DNA of 64,000 nucleotides from Prosthecobacter vanneervenii (GCF_014203095.1 NZ_JACHIG010000011.1:1-64000); one strand, 5' to 3'; numbered from the stretch's first letter, positions 1 through 8,577 are shown. The notes: generated from the letters alone by a model not told the origin. A program made the numbers and translations.

Positions 1-63
1 TGATCATGGTGTGCACACCATACCAAATCGCGCTCTCCTAGGAGAGCGGAGGCTTGAAACACT

Positions 64-120
64 GTTTTCCCTTCGCATTCATGTCGCCTGACCCCGTTTC
101 CTGACCCCGTTTCCTCGCCT
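64..120. repeat. TGACCCC-type repeat cluster, left edge
   Basis: The core CTGACCCCGTTTCC occurs twice in tandem at about 89-114. The 30 bases at 70-99 match 3386-3415 with about five differences. The same TGACCCC core ends the inverted repeats around the transposase at 1.2-2.4 kb, so this is probably another copy of that REP-like family just past the stop codon of the minus-strand gene. Confidence 0.6.
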
Positions 121-804
121 CAATGGATCGATTTGAGACAAAGGGATTTTTTCTTCTGTGCTCACTTTCTCCATGAGTCGCTTCTCATAAAAGCTCCGCA
201 CACTCGAGTCATTGTAGCGGTTTAAAAAACGCTCCACCGCCAGCTTAGCAGGTTCGCGATTCTCAAGAGGAACATAGTTACAGTACACTGTGATCTGGCG
301 AGTGAACTCATTAAACCGCTTTTGAGCATCTTCTTTGTTGGATGTGTCTTTTGGTAACTCTGCTTCAGCAGCAGCGATCAACTCTCTCAAAACTTCTTCA
401 CTAGGTCGATCAGAGTTGGCATACGCTTCGCCAATGGCATGACGAAGACGCAGATTCGGGGTCTTTGCGATTTTTTTGAGAACAGGAATAAAATTTTCAT
501 GACCTGAAACGATGCAGCGAGTGATAATATCCTCAATGGATTCCTCCAAGTGAGCACTGACAGGCAATGACCCATTTGCTACTTGTTCGAGCACCATTTT
601 GGCATCAGCAATAGCCTCCACTGATAGGTAATCATGCGAGTTCTTAGACTGCAGCCTCGTGAGTGCAAGACGCAAGCCTATATCAGTCACCTCTGCGTAA
701 GGAACTTGGACGGGAGGTGGTACATCTTGCGACCATAGCTTGGCATTCGCAAAACCAGAAAGCACGCAGGCCCAAACAGTTATTCGGAGAATGTATCTTT
801 TCAT
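79..804 (-). CDS. Exported hypothetical protein
   Basis: I do not recognise the family. The 241-residue product begins with a clear Sec signal peptide (MKRYILRITVWACVLSGFANA, cut around residue 21-25). The mature part is charged and mostly helical, with no cysteines in the second half and no catalytic motif I can name. The helix-rich pattern with short repeated turns (for example around LRLRHAIGEAYANS) resembles HEAT-like folds, but that is a guess. The 3' end runs into the TGACCCC repeat cluster, which supplies its last bases. Base composition is lower in GC than the housekeeping genes to the right, as expected of accessory DNA. Confidence 0.6.
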   Translation of the reverse strand: MKRYILRITVWACVLSGFANAKLWSQDVPPPVQVPYAEVTDIGLRLALTRLQSKNSHDYLSVEAIADAKMVLEQVANGSLPVSAHLEESIEDIITRCIVSGHENFIPVLKKIAKTPNLRLRHAIGEAYANSDRPSEEVLRELIAAAEAELPKDTSNKEDAQKRFNEFTRQITVYCNYVPLENREPAKLAVERFLNRYNDSSVRSFYEKRLMEKVSTEEKIPLSQIDPLRRGNGVRKRGQAT

Positions 805-1208
805 GGCGGCAATATAAACGGAGACTGTTGAAGTTGCGGCACTACTTGAGGCGTTCCGTATTTGGAGATGCGCTTTCGGTCGAATATATCGCCATTGTCA
901 GGCCCAAGAGTATGCCAGAGACAGCGTAAAAAATTATACTCTACATCATTGCGACCGTCCATTGATGAGTGAACGTCATTAAGGAGGCGGTGCAGTGTTT
1001 CATGAGCTGCCGTATGCAATCTTTTTCCAGGAGTGATCAGGATGAAAAGCCTCGTTGATGAGGCGCTTGCCGCGCTTGGAATAAGTGTATACGCTTTGTC
1101 GTACGAATCATGCCGTTAAGATTTGGGAATCGAAAAGAATTGGTGTAAATCAATACCCATCTTTGTTCGTTACACTTGGATATATTGAACTGATATAGCT
1201 CAAGAAAC
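805..1208. other. No intact gene; probable decayed coding sequence
   Basis: No convincing gene is present. On the minus strand, two overlapping frames give protein-like but interrupted text. One has an HETLH motif and runs from about 1124 to 801 without an ATG. Another reads INEAFHPDHSW near 1020-1060 and stops at about 1006. This looks like a frameshifted remnant next to the transposase unit, but composition alone could produce it. Confidence 0.3.
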
Positions 1209-1234
1209 GGGGTCAGGGTGCAAATAATTGACAA
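1209..1234 (+). repeat. Left inverted repeat of the RAYT unit
   Basis: 26 bases beginning GGGGTCAGGGTGCAAATAAT. Their reverse complement recurs at 2336-2361 with one mismatch and at 3257-3282 exactly. The repeat lies 27 bases before the longest transposase start and 53 before the preferred one, the arrangement expected for REP-like sequence associated with a RAYT. Confidence 0.85.
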
Positions 1235-1261
1235 AATGAAATGTTGCCATACGAGTCGTGC

Positions 1262-2323
1262 ATGGCACGCAGCATCCGCATTCAGTCTGCCGGCGCGTAT
1301 TATCATGTGATGGCGCGGGGGAACCGGCGGGAGGTGATCTTTCATGATGACGATGACCGGCGCTTCTTATTGCACACGCTGGGGCAGGCCTGCGAGATGA
1401 CCGGATGGCGCGTGCATGCCTGGGTGCTCATGAGCAATCATTACCACCTCTTTCTCCAGACGCCGGAGCCCAATCTCGTGGCGGGCATGTCCTGGCTGCA
1501 AAACACCCTGACACGCCGCTACAACGTCCGGCACCGGAAGTGGGGGCGGCTCTTTGGCGACCGCTACAAGGCCGTCGTGGTGGAAGGCGAAGACTGCTAC
1601 CATTACCAGACGCTGATGGACTACATCCACCTCAACCCCGTGCGGGCACGGCTCATCCAGCCCAAGGAGAAGCAGAGCGTGCTGGACTATCCGTGGAGCA
1701 GCATCGCTGGAGGCTATGCGCTGCCGCCTGCCCGGCGTGCGAATTGGCTGGCGGCTGGGCGCGGTTTGGAAGCCTTTGACCTGCCAGACACCGCAAACGG
1801 ACGGCGGAGGATGATTGAGCGGCTGGACCGGCGGGCGACGAGCGAGGAGATGCAAAGCTGTGGCGTGCCTCCGCTGGCTGCGGAGGTGGATGCACGGGCC
1901 AGCCACCTGCGGCGCGGGTGGTACTGGGGCAGCCAGGCCTTTGGGGAGAGGATGAGAAGGCTGGTCGGGGCGCTGCTGAAGAAAAGCGCGCCGAGATCGC
2001 GCAACTATCAGGCGGATCCGCATGTGGCGGCACATGGGGTGCAGCAGGCGGAGGCGTGGCTGAAGCAGGGGCTGAAGGCAGCAGGCCTGAAAAGAGCTGA
2101 GATGGGGCGGCTGAAGGGATCGGATGTGAGGAAACTGCTGCTGGCAGATCTGCTGTGGCGGCGCACGACGGTGTCGCAGGAATGGCTGGCGGAGGCGCTG
2201 GCGATGAAGTCAGCGGCGAATGTGAGCCAGCAGCTCCGGCGGCTGGACCGCCAAAAGGCCCTTCAACAAGCTCCCGAAACCCTCCAGGACTTTTTGAGTC
2301 AGCCGGAGTTCACCGCGAGCTGA
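1262..2323 (+). CDS. REP-associated Y1 (HUH) transposase
   Basis: Single-strand-specific HUH transposase of the IS200/IS605 Y1 superfamily, RAYT group. The metal-binding histidine pair is in LMSNHYHLFLQTP. The motif YNVRHRKWGRLFGDRYKA carries conserved Tyr/Arg/Phe residues typical of the group, and the start MARSIRIQSAGAYYHVMARG is characteristic. The 353-residue protein has a long basic C-terminal extension found in larger RAYTs. I chose the ATG at 1262 over 1241 because homology begins at MARS. The gene sits between 26-bp inverted repeats, so it probably moves or maintains those repeats. The frame is intact. No TnpB or second IS gene is present. Confidence 0.92.
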   Translation: MARSIRIQSAGAYYHVMARGNRREVIFHDDDDRRFLLHTLGQACEMTGWRVHAWVLMSNHYHLFLQTPEPNLVAGMSWLQNTLTRRYNVRHRKWGRLFGDRYKAVVVEGEDCYHYQTLMDYIHLNPVRARLIQPKEKQSVLDYPWSSIAGGYALPPARRANWLAAGRGLEAFDLPDTANGRRRMIERLDRRATSEEMQSCGVPPLAAEVDARASHLRRGWYWGSQAFGERMRRLVGALLKKSAPRSRNYQADPHVAAHGVQQAEAWLKQGLKAAGLKRAEMGRLKGSDVRKLLLADLLWRRTTVSQEWLAEALAMKSAANVSQQLRRLDRQKALQQAPETLQDFLSQPEFTAS

Positions 2324-2335
2324 AGCTCATGAGAT

Positions 2336-2361
2336 TTGTCAAGTATTTGCACCCTGACCCC
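2336..2361 (-). repeat. Right inverted repeat of the RAYT unit
   Basis: Reverse complement of 1209-1234 with a single mismatch (AAGTATTT instead of AATTATTT). It starts 13 bases after the transposase stop codon, so the gene and its two ends form a compact unit of about 1.15 kb. Confidence 0.85.
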
Positions 2362-2366
2362 ATTTT

Positions 2367-2675
2367 ATGCTCATGGTGCAGGCAGACAAACGTCGTTCAC
2401 CTGGAGAAGCCGGACGCCTTTCCTTCAAGGGCACGCTGGATCGAGTCAACCAATGGCACGGCACGCTGTGGGGCTGTACCAGTGCCAGGCAGTCAACCGG
2501 ACGCTACGAGCAGTTCCTGCAACTCATCGCCGGAGATGTGGTGCCCACACGGCTCAAACGCAACGAGCCGCGAGTGGTCAAACGACGGCGTGACAGCTAC
2601 CAACTCATGACTCAGCCGCGCTACGTGATGCGTCTCTTTCCAGCCCCGCCAAAACACAGAAAATCCGCCGCTTAA
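2367..2675 (+). pseudogene. IS4-family transposase, C-terminal remnant
   Basis: The 102-codon reading frame ends with sequence typical of the extreme C-terminus of IS4/DDE_Tnp_1 transposases: RYEQFLQLIAGDVV, then RNEPRVVKRRRDSYQLM. Everything upstream of about residue 30, including all the DDE catalytic residues, is missing. The fragment begins directly after the right repeat of the RAYT unit, so the larger part of the IS was probably lost when that unit arrived or by later deletion. The sequence after its stop codon resembles an IS end and has an inverted copy near 3.36 kb. Confidence 0.7.
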
Positions 2676-2710
2676 GATGCTAAGTAAGTGCCATTCCACC
2701 CTGACCCCAT
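2667..2710 (+). repeat. IS-end-like repeat, copy 1
   Basis: This stretch starts GCCGCTTAAGATGCTAAGTA, runs through the stop codon of the IS4 remnant and ends in the TGACCCC core. An inverted copy lies at 3339-3380, with about 39 of 42 positions identical. The two copies bracket the small zinc-ribbon gene. Confidence 0.75.
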
Positions 2711-2768
2711 TTTACGTCCATCCACAGCGGCAGAACACGGATGAAAACATCACCGCCTATTCGCAGCC

Positions 2769-3017
2769 ATGAACATGTTTCCTATGCAATGCCCGCGTTG
2801 CCGCCAGGGCCACGATCTCCATGCCATTCGAGTCGATGGGATCAAAACAACCCTTTTTGTTTGCCATGAATGCGATGCGACCTGGACTTCAATTGAGGCA
2901 ATTGGAGCTCTCCCCCCAGAAGATTTTGAGTCGTATCTAGGACAGAAGGGCATTGATCCAATTCGAGCCTACTCCGAAGTCATTGATGCCAAAATGAACT
3001 CATACGGCAACCGCTAG
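2769..3017 (+). CDS. Small zinc-ribbon protein
   Basis: An 82-residue protein with two CxxC pairs, CPRCRQGHDL near residue 8 and CHECDATW near residue 33, spaced as in a zinc ribbon. The second half (IGALPPEDFESYLGQKGID) is acidic and helical. I do not recognise a named family. It lies between inverted IS-like ends, so it may be cargo of a decayed mobile element. There is no obvious operon partner. It might instead be the remnant of a longer protein, but it has its own ATG and an intact frame. Confidence 0.55.
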   Translation: MNMFPMQCPRCRQGHDLHAIRVDGIKTTLFVCHECDATWTSIEAIGALPPEDFESYLGQKGIDPIRAYSEVIDAKMNSYGNR

Positions 3018-3256
3018 CGCGGGACATGCCAGCCTATTTGCGATTGTTTGCAGTGGTTTGACCGCAGTTTTGGAGGGAGATGGGTGGGGTGGGAGACAAT
3101 CAGATAATGAGACAATCAGATGGGGAGAGGGATGGTGATTGCTGGTAAGACTGGCAGCTGATGTTGAAGCGCTTTTGCTTTGGGTGTTTGCCGAATGACT
3201 GACATCTTTTCGGTAATGTGGCACCGAGTGACGACGAAGGGGAAGCCGGAATGAAA

Positions 3257-3282
3257 TTGTCAATTATTTGCACCCTGACCCC
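3257..3282 (-). repeat. Third copy of the RAYT-type repeat
   Basis: Exact reverse complement of the 26 bases at 1209-1234, and a direct repeat of 2336-2361. No transposase gene is attached, as expected of a repeat mobilised in trans. Confidence 0.85.
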
Positions 3283-3338
3283 GTTTATGCGACGCCTACG
3301 AATACGCCGAGCGGCTGCCACGACCCCATCAGGGGAAA

Positions 3339-3380
3339 CGGGGCAGGGTGGAATGACACTTACTTAGCATCATAAGCGGC
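3339..3380 (-). repeat. IS-end-like repeat, copy 2 (inverted)
   Basis: Read on the minus strand it starts GCCGCTTATGATGCTAAGTA and matches 2667-2710 apart from about three positions. With copy 1 it frames a segment of about 700 bp containing the zinc-ribbon gene. Confidence 0.7.
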
Positions 3381-3439
3381 TTTCTCCTTCGTATTCTGGT
3401 GGCCTGATCCCGTTTGCGCGCTTTTTTGCGCGTTGAACA

Positions 3440-4309
3440 ATGAAGGTCATTCTCACCATTCTAACCTGTGCGGCGCTCAGTCCATTTGTGTTCGGCTCCG
3501 CATCTGTGGTTCCACCCAAACAGCATGGCCAGTTGCGCTGCCTTGAGACGCTCACTCTCAAAGACATTTTTGATGCTGGTTTCAGGCCCTATCGGTTAGC
3601 AGAAAGTATCTGTAGCGTGGGAAAAGCAGATCTCATGCTCTCGCTTCCTTCGTCGAGCGGAGAAATTCCGCTGGATGTCGAATACATTAGTTTCCGCATC
3701 ACTCGAACTGAAACAGTCAGAGGGATTGATCTTCAGACGAAGGTGGCATCCCCCCAGCAGACAGGGGAGGTGCTGCGGCGGCTTGCTCAATCCATCGGGC
3801 TCAGATTGACAGGACTGGATGAGGCCCTGACCCGAACAACACTTGACACCCCTAAACGACTCGATCCATGGACTCAAGATTGGTCGAATGAATGGCTCTC
3901 CATCAGGTTTGGGCTGCAGCCAATTTTGAGCTTCATTAATGATGCAAGCAAAGGGTACCGTGAGGTGAGATGCTATGCCGTGCTGGGTATCAATTGGAAG
4001 CCGACAGAGATCGGGCCAACTTACCGTGAAACACGCATCACGCCGCCCAAAGGCTATGAGCATGTCTCAATGGACATACCGAATTCGGACCTGGTGAAGA
4101 AAGCTCAAGCTTCGGATGATCCATCCTTAGCTCATCTTCGTTACGCTGATGAGAAGACGCGGCAAGCCATCATCGAAAGCGTGGCCGAGACTGTGGTGAA
4201 ACGTCAACCAGCCCACAAAACCTCCCTTTTAACGCCGTGGAGTATCATCGTGGTGTTGACCGTGGCGGCAACTGGCCTGCTGTGGTTTTTGCTCAAGCGG
4301 CGTTCGTGA
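3440..4309 (+). CDS. Exported, C-terminally anchored hypothetical protein
   Basis: I do not recognise the family. The 289-residue protein has an N-terminal signal peptide (MKVILTILTCAALSPFVFGS) and a single C-terminal membrane segment (WSIIVVLTVAATGLLWFLL) followed by KRRS. The bulk therefore lies outside the cytoplasmic membrane, anchored by its tail. The central region is mixed alpha/beta with no visible catalytic motif. It stands alone between the accessory repeats and the 4.5 kb repeat element. GC content is lower than in the housekeeping genes. Confidence 0.7.
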   Translation: MKVILTILTCAALSPFVFGSASVVPPKQHGQLRCLETLTLKDIFDAGFRPYRLAESICSVGKADLMLSLPSSSGEIPLDVEYISFRITRTETVRGIDLQTKVASPQQTGEVLRRLAQSIGLRLTGLDEALTRTTLDTPKRLDPWTQDWSNEWLSIRFGLQPILSFINDASKGYREVRCYAVLGINWKPTEIGPTYRETRITPPKGYEHVSMDIPNSDLVKKAQASDDPSLAHLRYADEKTRQAIIESVAETVVKRQPAHKTSLLTPWSIIVVLTVAATGLLWFLLKRRS

Positions 4310-4837
4310 GTATGGACAAAAGAAAAAGATGCCGGGCGAGAATGGCATGCGGCCTGCCAGCGATCGAGCGGAGTGGGGGCGTCCTGATTCCATACGCTCC
4401 TGCAACGTTGAGCGTCCCCACATTATCCGTGAATACGCGGCAGGTGGGGGGATCAAGATGATCCCCCCTCCGTCTGCCGGTGCTTGTGACCTCATACCAC
4501 CATCTGTTGAAAACGGGTCTGTCTCAGAGGGAGAGTTTGCTGCGGAAGACTTGGGGGGCGGAGTCGTATTGAAGCGCGTTCTGAAAGCGGGGGCCGATGT
4601 GCGGCGGAGCGCAAGGCAGACGCTGCTGGTGAACGCGGTGTGATGTAGAAAGTCTTGGGTTTGCTTCCCAGCCGGTGGCTTGCAGACCCAGGGTCGCCTC
4701 GCTGAGGCTCGGCTGACCCTGGGCTCAATTACGCAACCCCTTTGGGGTTGGCGTAAAGAGGGGCTGAGTGACGAAAAGAGAACAGACCTGTTTTCAATGG
4801 GTTGTGGTATCAGAGCTGTTTTCAGCGCCTCGTGGGA
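4310..4837. other. Intergenic gap occupied by a repeat element
   Basis: No gene is supported. Short open frames here follow the repeat's composition and have no homology I recognise. The space is filled by the inverted-end element at 4494-4810. Confidence 0.6.
4494..4810. mobile_element. Intergenic inverted-end element, family A copy 1
   Basis: About 317 bp with imperfect 28-bp inverted ends of the form ATACCAC, about seven bases, then TTGAAAACRGGTCTG. Inside are hairpins: CCCAGGGT (4687-4694) pairs with ACCCTGGG (4716-4723), and AACCCC TTT GGGGTT lies at 4735-4749. A second copy with the same ends is at 8710-8976. There is no open reading frame, so it resembles a MITE or other non-autonomous element. 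I do not recognise it as a named family. Confidence 0.6.
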
Positions 4838-6388
4838 TTACTCAACTGCATAGCTGAACAAGTCTCCGCTTTGGAGGTGGAACTGCAGACGGATGGGGAT
4901 GCCTGATGGAAGTGTGGTGGTGTTTCCCCACTGAACGGGGAGCTTGACGCCGTCCTGAGCTTTGAGCACGCAGGCTGCTTTTTCGTAGCCTTTGATTGTG
5001 TGGCCTGTGGCGTCAAGCACTTCGACGCTGAGCTGTCCTTTGGTGAGGTCTGCATTGACGAAAAGCTGTGTGCCCTGGGGTGTGAAGTCGTGTGTTTCGA
5101 TGGTGCCGGTTTTTTCTCCTGCCCGCAGCGAGGCGAGGCCATCGGTGCGCCAGATGGCGAGGGCGATGGACTGCTGCTTTTCGGGGGCCAGGCCGCCGTG
5201 CGGGGTGGTGGATGCGGTGTAGTACATCCACATTTCGTCGCCGACGAAAACGGGGGCATTGCAGAGGCCGAAGATGCTGCCGGCATCGTAGGCGTGCGGG
5301 CCCAGCGGAATCACGGGAGTGCGGTCTGAGCAGCGGTCCCAGTGGCGACCATCGCGGCTGGTGACGAGTTTGACATCAATGATGCCGGTGGCGGAGCGCT
5401 TGCGGCCATCGACTTCGTCATTGCCAAACAAGGCTGAGGGTGGCTCGATCCGCCGGAAATGGGTCACAAAACCGAGCCACTGACCTGCATAAGGAAAGGC
5501 GGAGAGATTGTAGTATTCCGAGTAGGTGCCGCCTTTGAGCTTTCGGGCGGCTTTGTTGTCAACCTCGTCGGCGACGACGACGGGGTGCGGCTCTGACCAG
5601 TGCTGCATGTCTTTGCTGACGGAAAGGAACACGTGGCGGATGCCGATGACGCGGGGGTCTCCCTGGCGCTTGTGAAAGGCGAGGTATTCGCCGGTCTGCG
5701 GATCCTGGGAGAGGGTGATGGTGTCGCAGCCGAGGAGGATGGGCTCGGGCTCGACGGTCCAATGCCAGCCGTCGGCCGAGTAGGCGGAGTAGTAGAGCCG
5801 ATGATCTTTGTCACGATACCAGTCCACGAGCTCAAACTTGTCTTTGAGCCGCTGCAGCTTGGCGTCGTCCACGCCGCGGCCTGCATTGCCCACGGCTTTG
5901 TATCGTTTCCTGGGATCTGTTTCGAATTTGTCCTCGATGATGCTGGGGCTGTGGAGGCGCAGGTCTGTTTCATTGGTGTCGCCAGCGACCTTCAGGGCTG
6001 GCTTTTCCCAGTGGATGCCATCGGCGGAAGTGGCGTAGAGGACGCTGCCGGGGTCTGCATACCACATGCGGAAAGAGCCGGTTTTTTCATCGCGCAAGAC
6101 GGTGCCGTAGATGTTGACCCGCTTGTCGAGAATGCCGTCTTTGGTCCGCACCTCCCAGGGCATGTCTGCAGTGAGGACGGGGTGCTCTCGTTTCCTGGCC
6201 GGGTGGATGACGCGGGTGATGCCTTGCTTGCTGCGGATCATGAGGCTGTCCACGAAGAGCTGCTTTTCGCCTTTTTTCAGCAGCGGTGAGGGAGGGCGTT
6301 TTAACGGGGCTTCTTGGGGGAGGGCTGGAGAGGTGAGCATGCCAAGACCGAGCAGAGGCAGAAGACGGGGGAGAAGATGTGAGGGCAT
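4838..6388 (-). CDS. Exported five-bladed-propeller glycosidase-like protein
   Basis: A 516-residue protein with a signal peptide (about residues 1-25). Its body has recurring blade signatures of the GH32/GH43/GH68-like five-bladed propeller: FRMWYADPGSVLYATSADGI, then LYYSAYSADGWHW, VTSRDGRHWDR and MWMYYTAST. Proteins of this type are frequent in Planctomycetota and Verrucomicrobiota and are usually annotated as glycosyl hydrolases, but their substrates are mostly unknown. Acidic residues at blade starts (VDSLMI near residue 49) are in plausible catalytic positions, though I cannot assign them. It is monocistronic and convergent with the 3.4 kb gene across the repeat element. It probably acts in the periplasm or outside the cell on a polysaccharide. 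Confidence 0.7.
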   Translation of the reverse strand: MPSHLLPRLLPLLGLGMLTSPALPQEAPLKRPPSPLLKKGEKQLFVDSLMIRSKQGITRVIHPARKREHPVLTADMPWEVRTKDGILDKRVNIYGTVLRDEKTGSFRMWYADPGSVLYATSADGIHWEKPALKVAGDTNETDLRLHSPSIIEDKFETDPRKRYKAVGNAGRGVDDAKLQRLKDKFELVDWYRDKDHRLYYSAYSADGWHWTVEPEPILLGCDTITLSQDPQTGEYLAFHKRQGDPRVIGIRHVFLSVSKDMQHWSEPHPVVVADEVDNKAARKLKGGTYSEYYNLSAFPYAGQWLGFVTHFRRIEPPSALFGNDEVDGRKRSATGIIDVKLVTSRDGRHWDRCSDRTPVIPLGPHAYDAGSIFGLCNAPVFVGDEMWMYYTASTTPHGGLAPEKQQSIALAIWRTDGLASLRAGEKTGTIETHDFTPQGTQLFVNADLTKGQLSVEVLDATGHTIKGYEKAACVLKAQDGVKLPVQWGNTTTLPSGIPIRLQFHLQSGDLFSYAVE

Positions 6389-6770
6389 GAGGGCATGCGA
6401 ACGGTTTGGCAGGGGGGAAATTGCAGGTTTGTTTCGGGGGGGGGAGAGGGAGATGGTGTGTGGGCGTTGGGTGGCAGTGCTGGCATCGCTACGCGATGCG
6501 AGTACCGAAGAAGTGCGAGGTGTGTGTTAACGAGGGGTGTCGCTTCGCTCAACCCCTCGCTACAGGCTGGGATGGCTCCGCCATCCGTGGATGGTGTCAT
6601 TTCTCGAAGCCCAGGGGCATCACTTGTTTTCATTTTGCGGAGGCTGGCAGGATCAGCATTTTGAAAACATCATGCCGAGATGTGTTGCAGGATGGAAGTG
6701 TGAGGTATAGCGATTCCCGCCGAGCACTGGCATCCACACATGTCCACGAAGGGCGCAATCATTGGCAAAA
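6389..6770. other. Intergenic gap with hairpins, no gene
   Basis: No gene is supported. Hairpin-type sequence occurs: CATCGCTACGCGATG near 6484-6500, and GAGGGGTGTCGCTTCGCTCA followed by ACCCCTC near 6532-6560. These belong to the general class of intergenic palindromes that recur in this window. The divergent promoters for the flanking genes should lie here, but I cannot place them. Confidence 0.5.
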
Positions 6771-7253
6771 ATGCAAACAAATGATCTGCCATCCAGAAGA
6801 AGAACCATGCTCACTGCGTTGCTTCCGGCGGTCTTTTTGGGGATGGGAATTCCCGACTTGCTGGACACGATTGCTCTTCATCGGAGTCAAAGCGAGGTGG
6901 ATGCACGTGTCATCGACAACAGAACCATGTTTAAAAGGTTTGGTGTCTCTCATGAACTGAAATACGTGTTTCAACCTGCTCTCAGAAGAGACACAATCGG
7001 CAGGCAAGGTGCTTTTAATGATAACATGTGGTCTTCGCTGCCCGAAGCTGAATGGGGTAAGGCTGTCGAAAAAGGATTTGTGTCTGTCAGGTATGATCCA
7101 TCCAAACCTGGGAATAACGCTCCAGCTTCGGCTTTGCCGTCAATTCTTGACAGCAGTGTTCCGATATTTTTGGGGCTGCTCTTCAGCTGGGGCATCGTCG
7201 TTGTCGAGGTAAGGCGCAGGAGGTTGTCCAGAACTGCTCCTGCCATTGGGTAA
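6771..7253 (+). CDS. Hypothetical protein with two membrane segments
   Basis: A 160-residue protein with an N-terminal hydrophobic stretch (MLTALLPAVFLGMGIPDLL) and a C-terminal one (IFLGLLFSWGIVVVEV) followed by basic residues. The roughly 85-residue loop between them probably faces the periplasm. The layout resembles DUF3592-type proteins, but I see no decisive motif. I start at the ATG at 6771 because the upstream TTG at 6762 is weaker. Its end overlaps the longest possible start of the MFS gene, so the two may be co-transcribed. Confidence 0.6.
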   Translation: MQTNDLPSRRRTMLTALLPAVFLGMGIPDLLDTIALHRSQSEVDARVIDNRTMFKRFGVSHELKYVFQPALRRDTIGRQGAFNDNMWSSLPEAEWGKAVEKGFVSVRYDPSKPGNNAPASALPSILDSSVPIFLGLLFSWGIVVVEVRRRRLSRTAPAIG

Positions 7254-7296
7254 AGAGCTTGCCATTGGGGGCGGTCTGCTAAAGACTCGCGGCCGC

Positions 7297-8577
7297 ATGA
7301 GCCAACCAGCCTCCACTGAAATCACCCGACTGAGGGATCTTTCGCCTGAGCAACGCCGTTCCGGACTGGCCGCATGGCTGGGGTGGATGTTTGACGGGCT
7401 GGACATGCACCTGTACACGCTGGTGGCGACGGCGTTTGTGGCGTCGCTGCTGGCGGTGCCGGAGTCGGACCCGAGCGTGGGCATGCATGGGTCGATCATC
7501 CAGGCGGCGTTCCTTGTGGGCTGGGCGGTGGGCGGGGCGTTTTTCGGGCGCGTGGGGGATGTGCTGGGGCGGAGCAAGGCGCTGACGCTGACGATTCTGA
7601 CGTATGCGTGCTTTACGGGATTGTCGTTCTTTGCGCAGACCTGGTGGCACCTCATGATTTTCCGTTTCCTGGCGGCGCTGGGGATCGGCGGGGAGTGGGC
7701 GGTGGGGGCGTCTCTGCTGTCTGAGACGTGGCCGAAGAAGTGGCGGCCGTGGATCGCGGCGACTCTGCAGAGCGCGGTGAACTGCGGGGTGCTGCTGGCG
7801 TGCCTGGCGGGGTATCTGCTGGCGGGCAAGGAGCCGCGCTACATTTTCCTGATCGGGATCCTGCCGGCGCTGATCACGCTGTGGATCCGCAAGGCGGTGC
7901 CGGAGACGGAGGAGTGGGTGCAGGCACGTGAAGGGCAGCCGGTGCCGAAGATCGGTGATCTTTTCAGCCCGGCGGTGCGGGGGGTGACGTGGCGGGTGAT
8001 GCTGATCTGCTCGGTGTCGCTGACGGCGCACTGGACGTTTCTCTTCTGGCAGCAGAAGCATGTGCTGAGCCTGGAGGAGATCGTGCCGCTGGACAAGGCG
8101 GGGAAGGATGCGGCTGTGGTGACGGCGCTGATGTGGATCATGTTTGGCTCGTTGATCGGGAATTTCATCAATGGCGGGCTGGCGAAGGTGTTTGGCTACC
8201 GGAACACGATCGTGGGGATGATGCTGGCGTATTTTGCGATCATGTATGTGTCGTTTTCACAGGTGTGGAGCTGGGAGGCGACGAAGTGGCAGTTTGCGAT
8301 CATCGGGGCATGCCAGGGTGTGTTTGGGCTTTTCACGATGTGCCTGCCGCCGGTGTTTCCGGTGCTGCTGCGGACGACGGGTTCGGGCTTCTGCTACAAC
8401 ATCGGCCGCATCGTGGCTGCGGGCGGGACGGTGTTTTTTGGGATCTTTGTGAAGGTGGGGGATTTCAGGACGGCGCTGCTGTATGCGGGGTTCCTTTTCA
8501 TTCCGTCGGCGGCGGTGGCGTTTATGCTGCCGTCTGAGCCGAAGGAAGCGGATGGGGTGGCGAGTGCGGTGGACTGA
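7297..8577 (+). CDS. MFS transporter
   Basis: A 426-residue major facilitator superfamily protein with about twelve hydrophobic segments. The loop 2-3 signature is GRVGDVLGRSKALTL, and the helix-5 region GIGGEWAVGASLLSETWP resembles the aromatic-acid/H+ symporter and sialate/shikimate transporter branch. The motif DGLDMHLYTLV in helix 1 is typical of that branch. It probably imports an organic acid or acidic sugar with protons, but the substrate cannot be read from the sequence. I chose the ATG at 7297 because homology starts at SQPASTEITRL; the upstream start lies in the tail of the previous gene. Confidence 0.85.
   Translation: MSQPASTEITRLRDLSPEQRRSGLAAWLGWMFDGLDMHLYTLVATAFVASLLAVPESDPSVGMHGSIIQAAFLVGWAVGGAFFGRVGDVLGRSKALTLTILTYACFTGLSFFAQTWWHLMIFRFLAALGIGGEWAVGASLLSETWPKKWRPWIAATLQSAVNCGVLLACLAGYLLAGKEPRYIFLIGILPALITLWIRKAVPETEEWVQAREGQPVPKIGDLFSPAVRGVTWRVMLICSVSLTAHWTFLFWQQKHVLSLEEIVPLDKAGKDAAVVTALMWIMFGSLIGNFINGGLAKVFGYRNTIVGMMLAYFAIMYVSFSQVWSWEATKWQFAIIGACQGVFGLFTMCLPPVFPVLLRTTGSGFCYNIGRIVAAGGTVFFGIFVKVGDFRTALLYAGFLFIPSAAVAFMLPSEPKEADGVASAVD

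Larger units (their letters stand above)
3018..3439. other. Repeat-rich gap, no gene
   Basis: No gene is supported. Contents are a 13-base direct repeat GAGACAATCAGAT near 3090-3122, a third copy of the RAYT-type repeat (3257-3282), a short coding-like scrap reading AYEYAERLPRPHQGK near 3290-3335, the inverted IS-end copy (3339-3380) and the 3386-3415 match to 70-99. It looks like a landing site of successive insertions. Confidence 0.6.

Noticed and set aside
4329-4643. 104-codon open frame in the repeat gap
   Set aside because: It runs through the end of a repeat element, has no family and no ribosome site.
6406-6960. 184-codon frame before the membrane hypothetical
   Set aside because: Composition is that of intergenic hairpins and it overlaps the better-supported gene at 6771.
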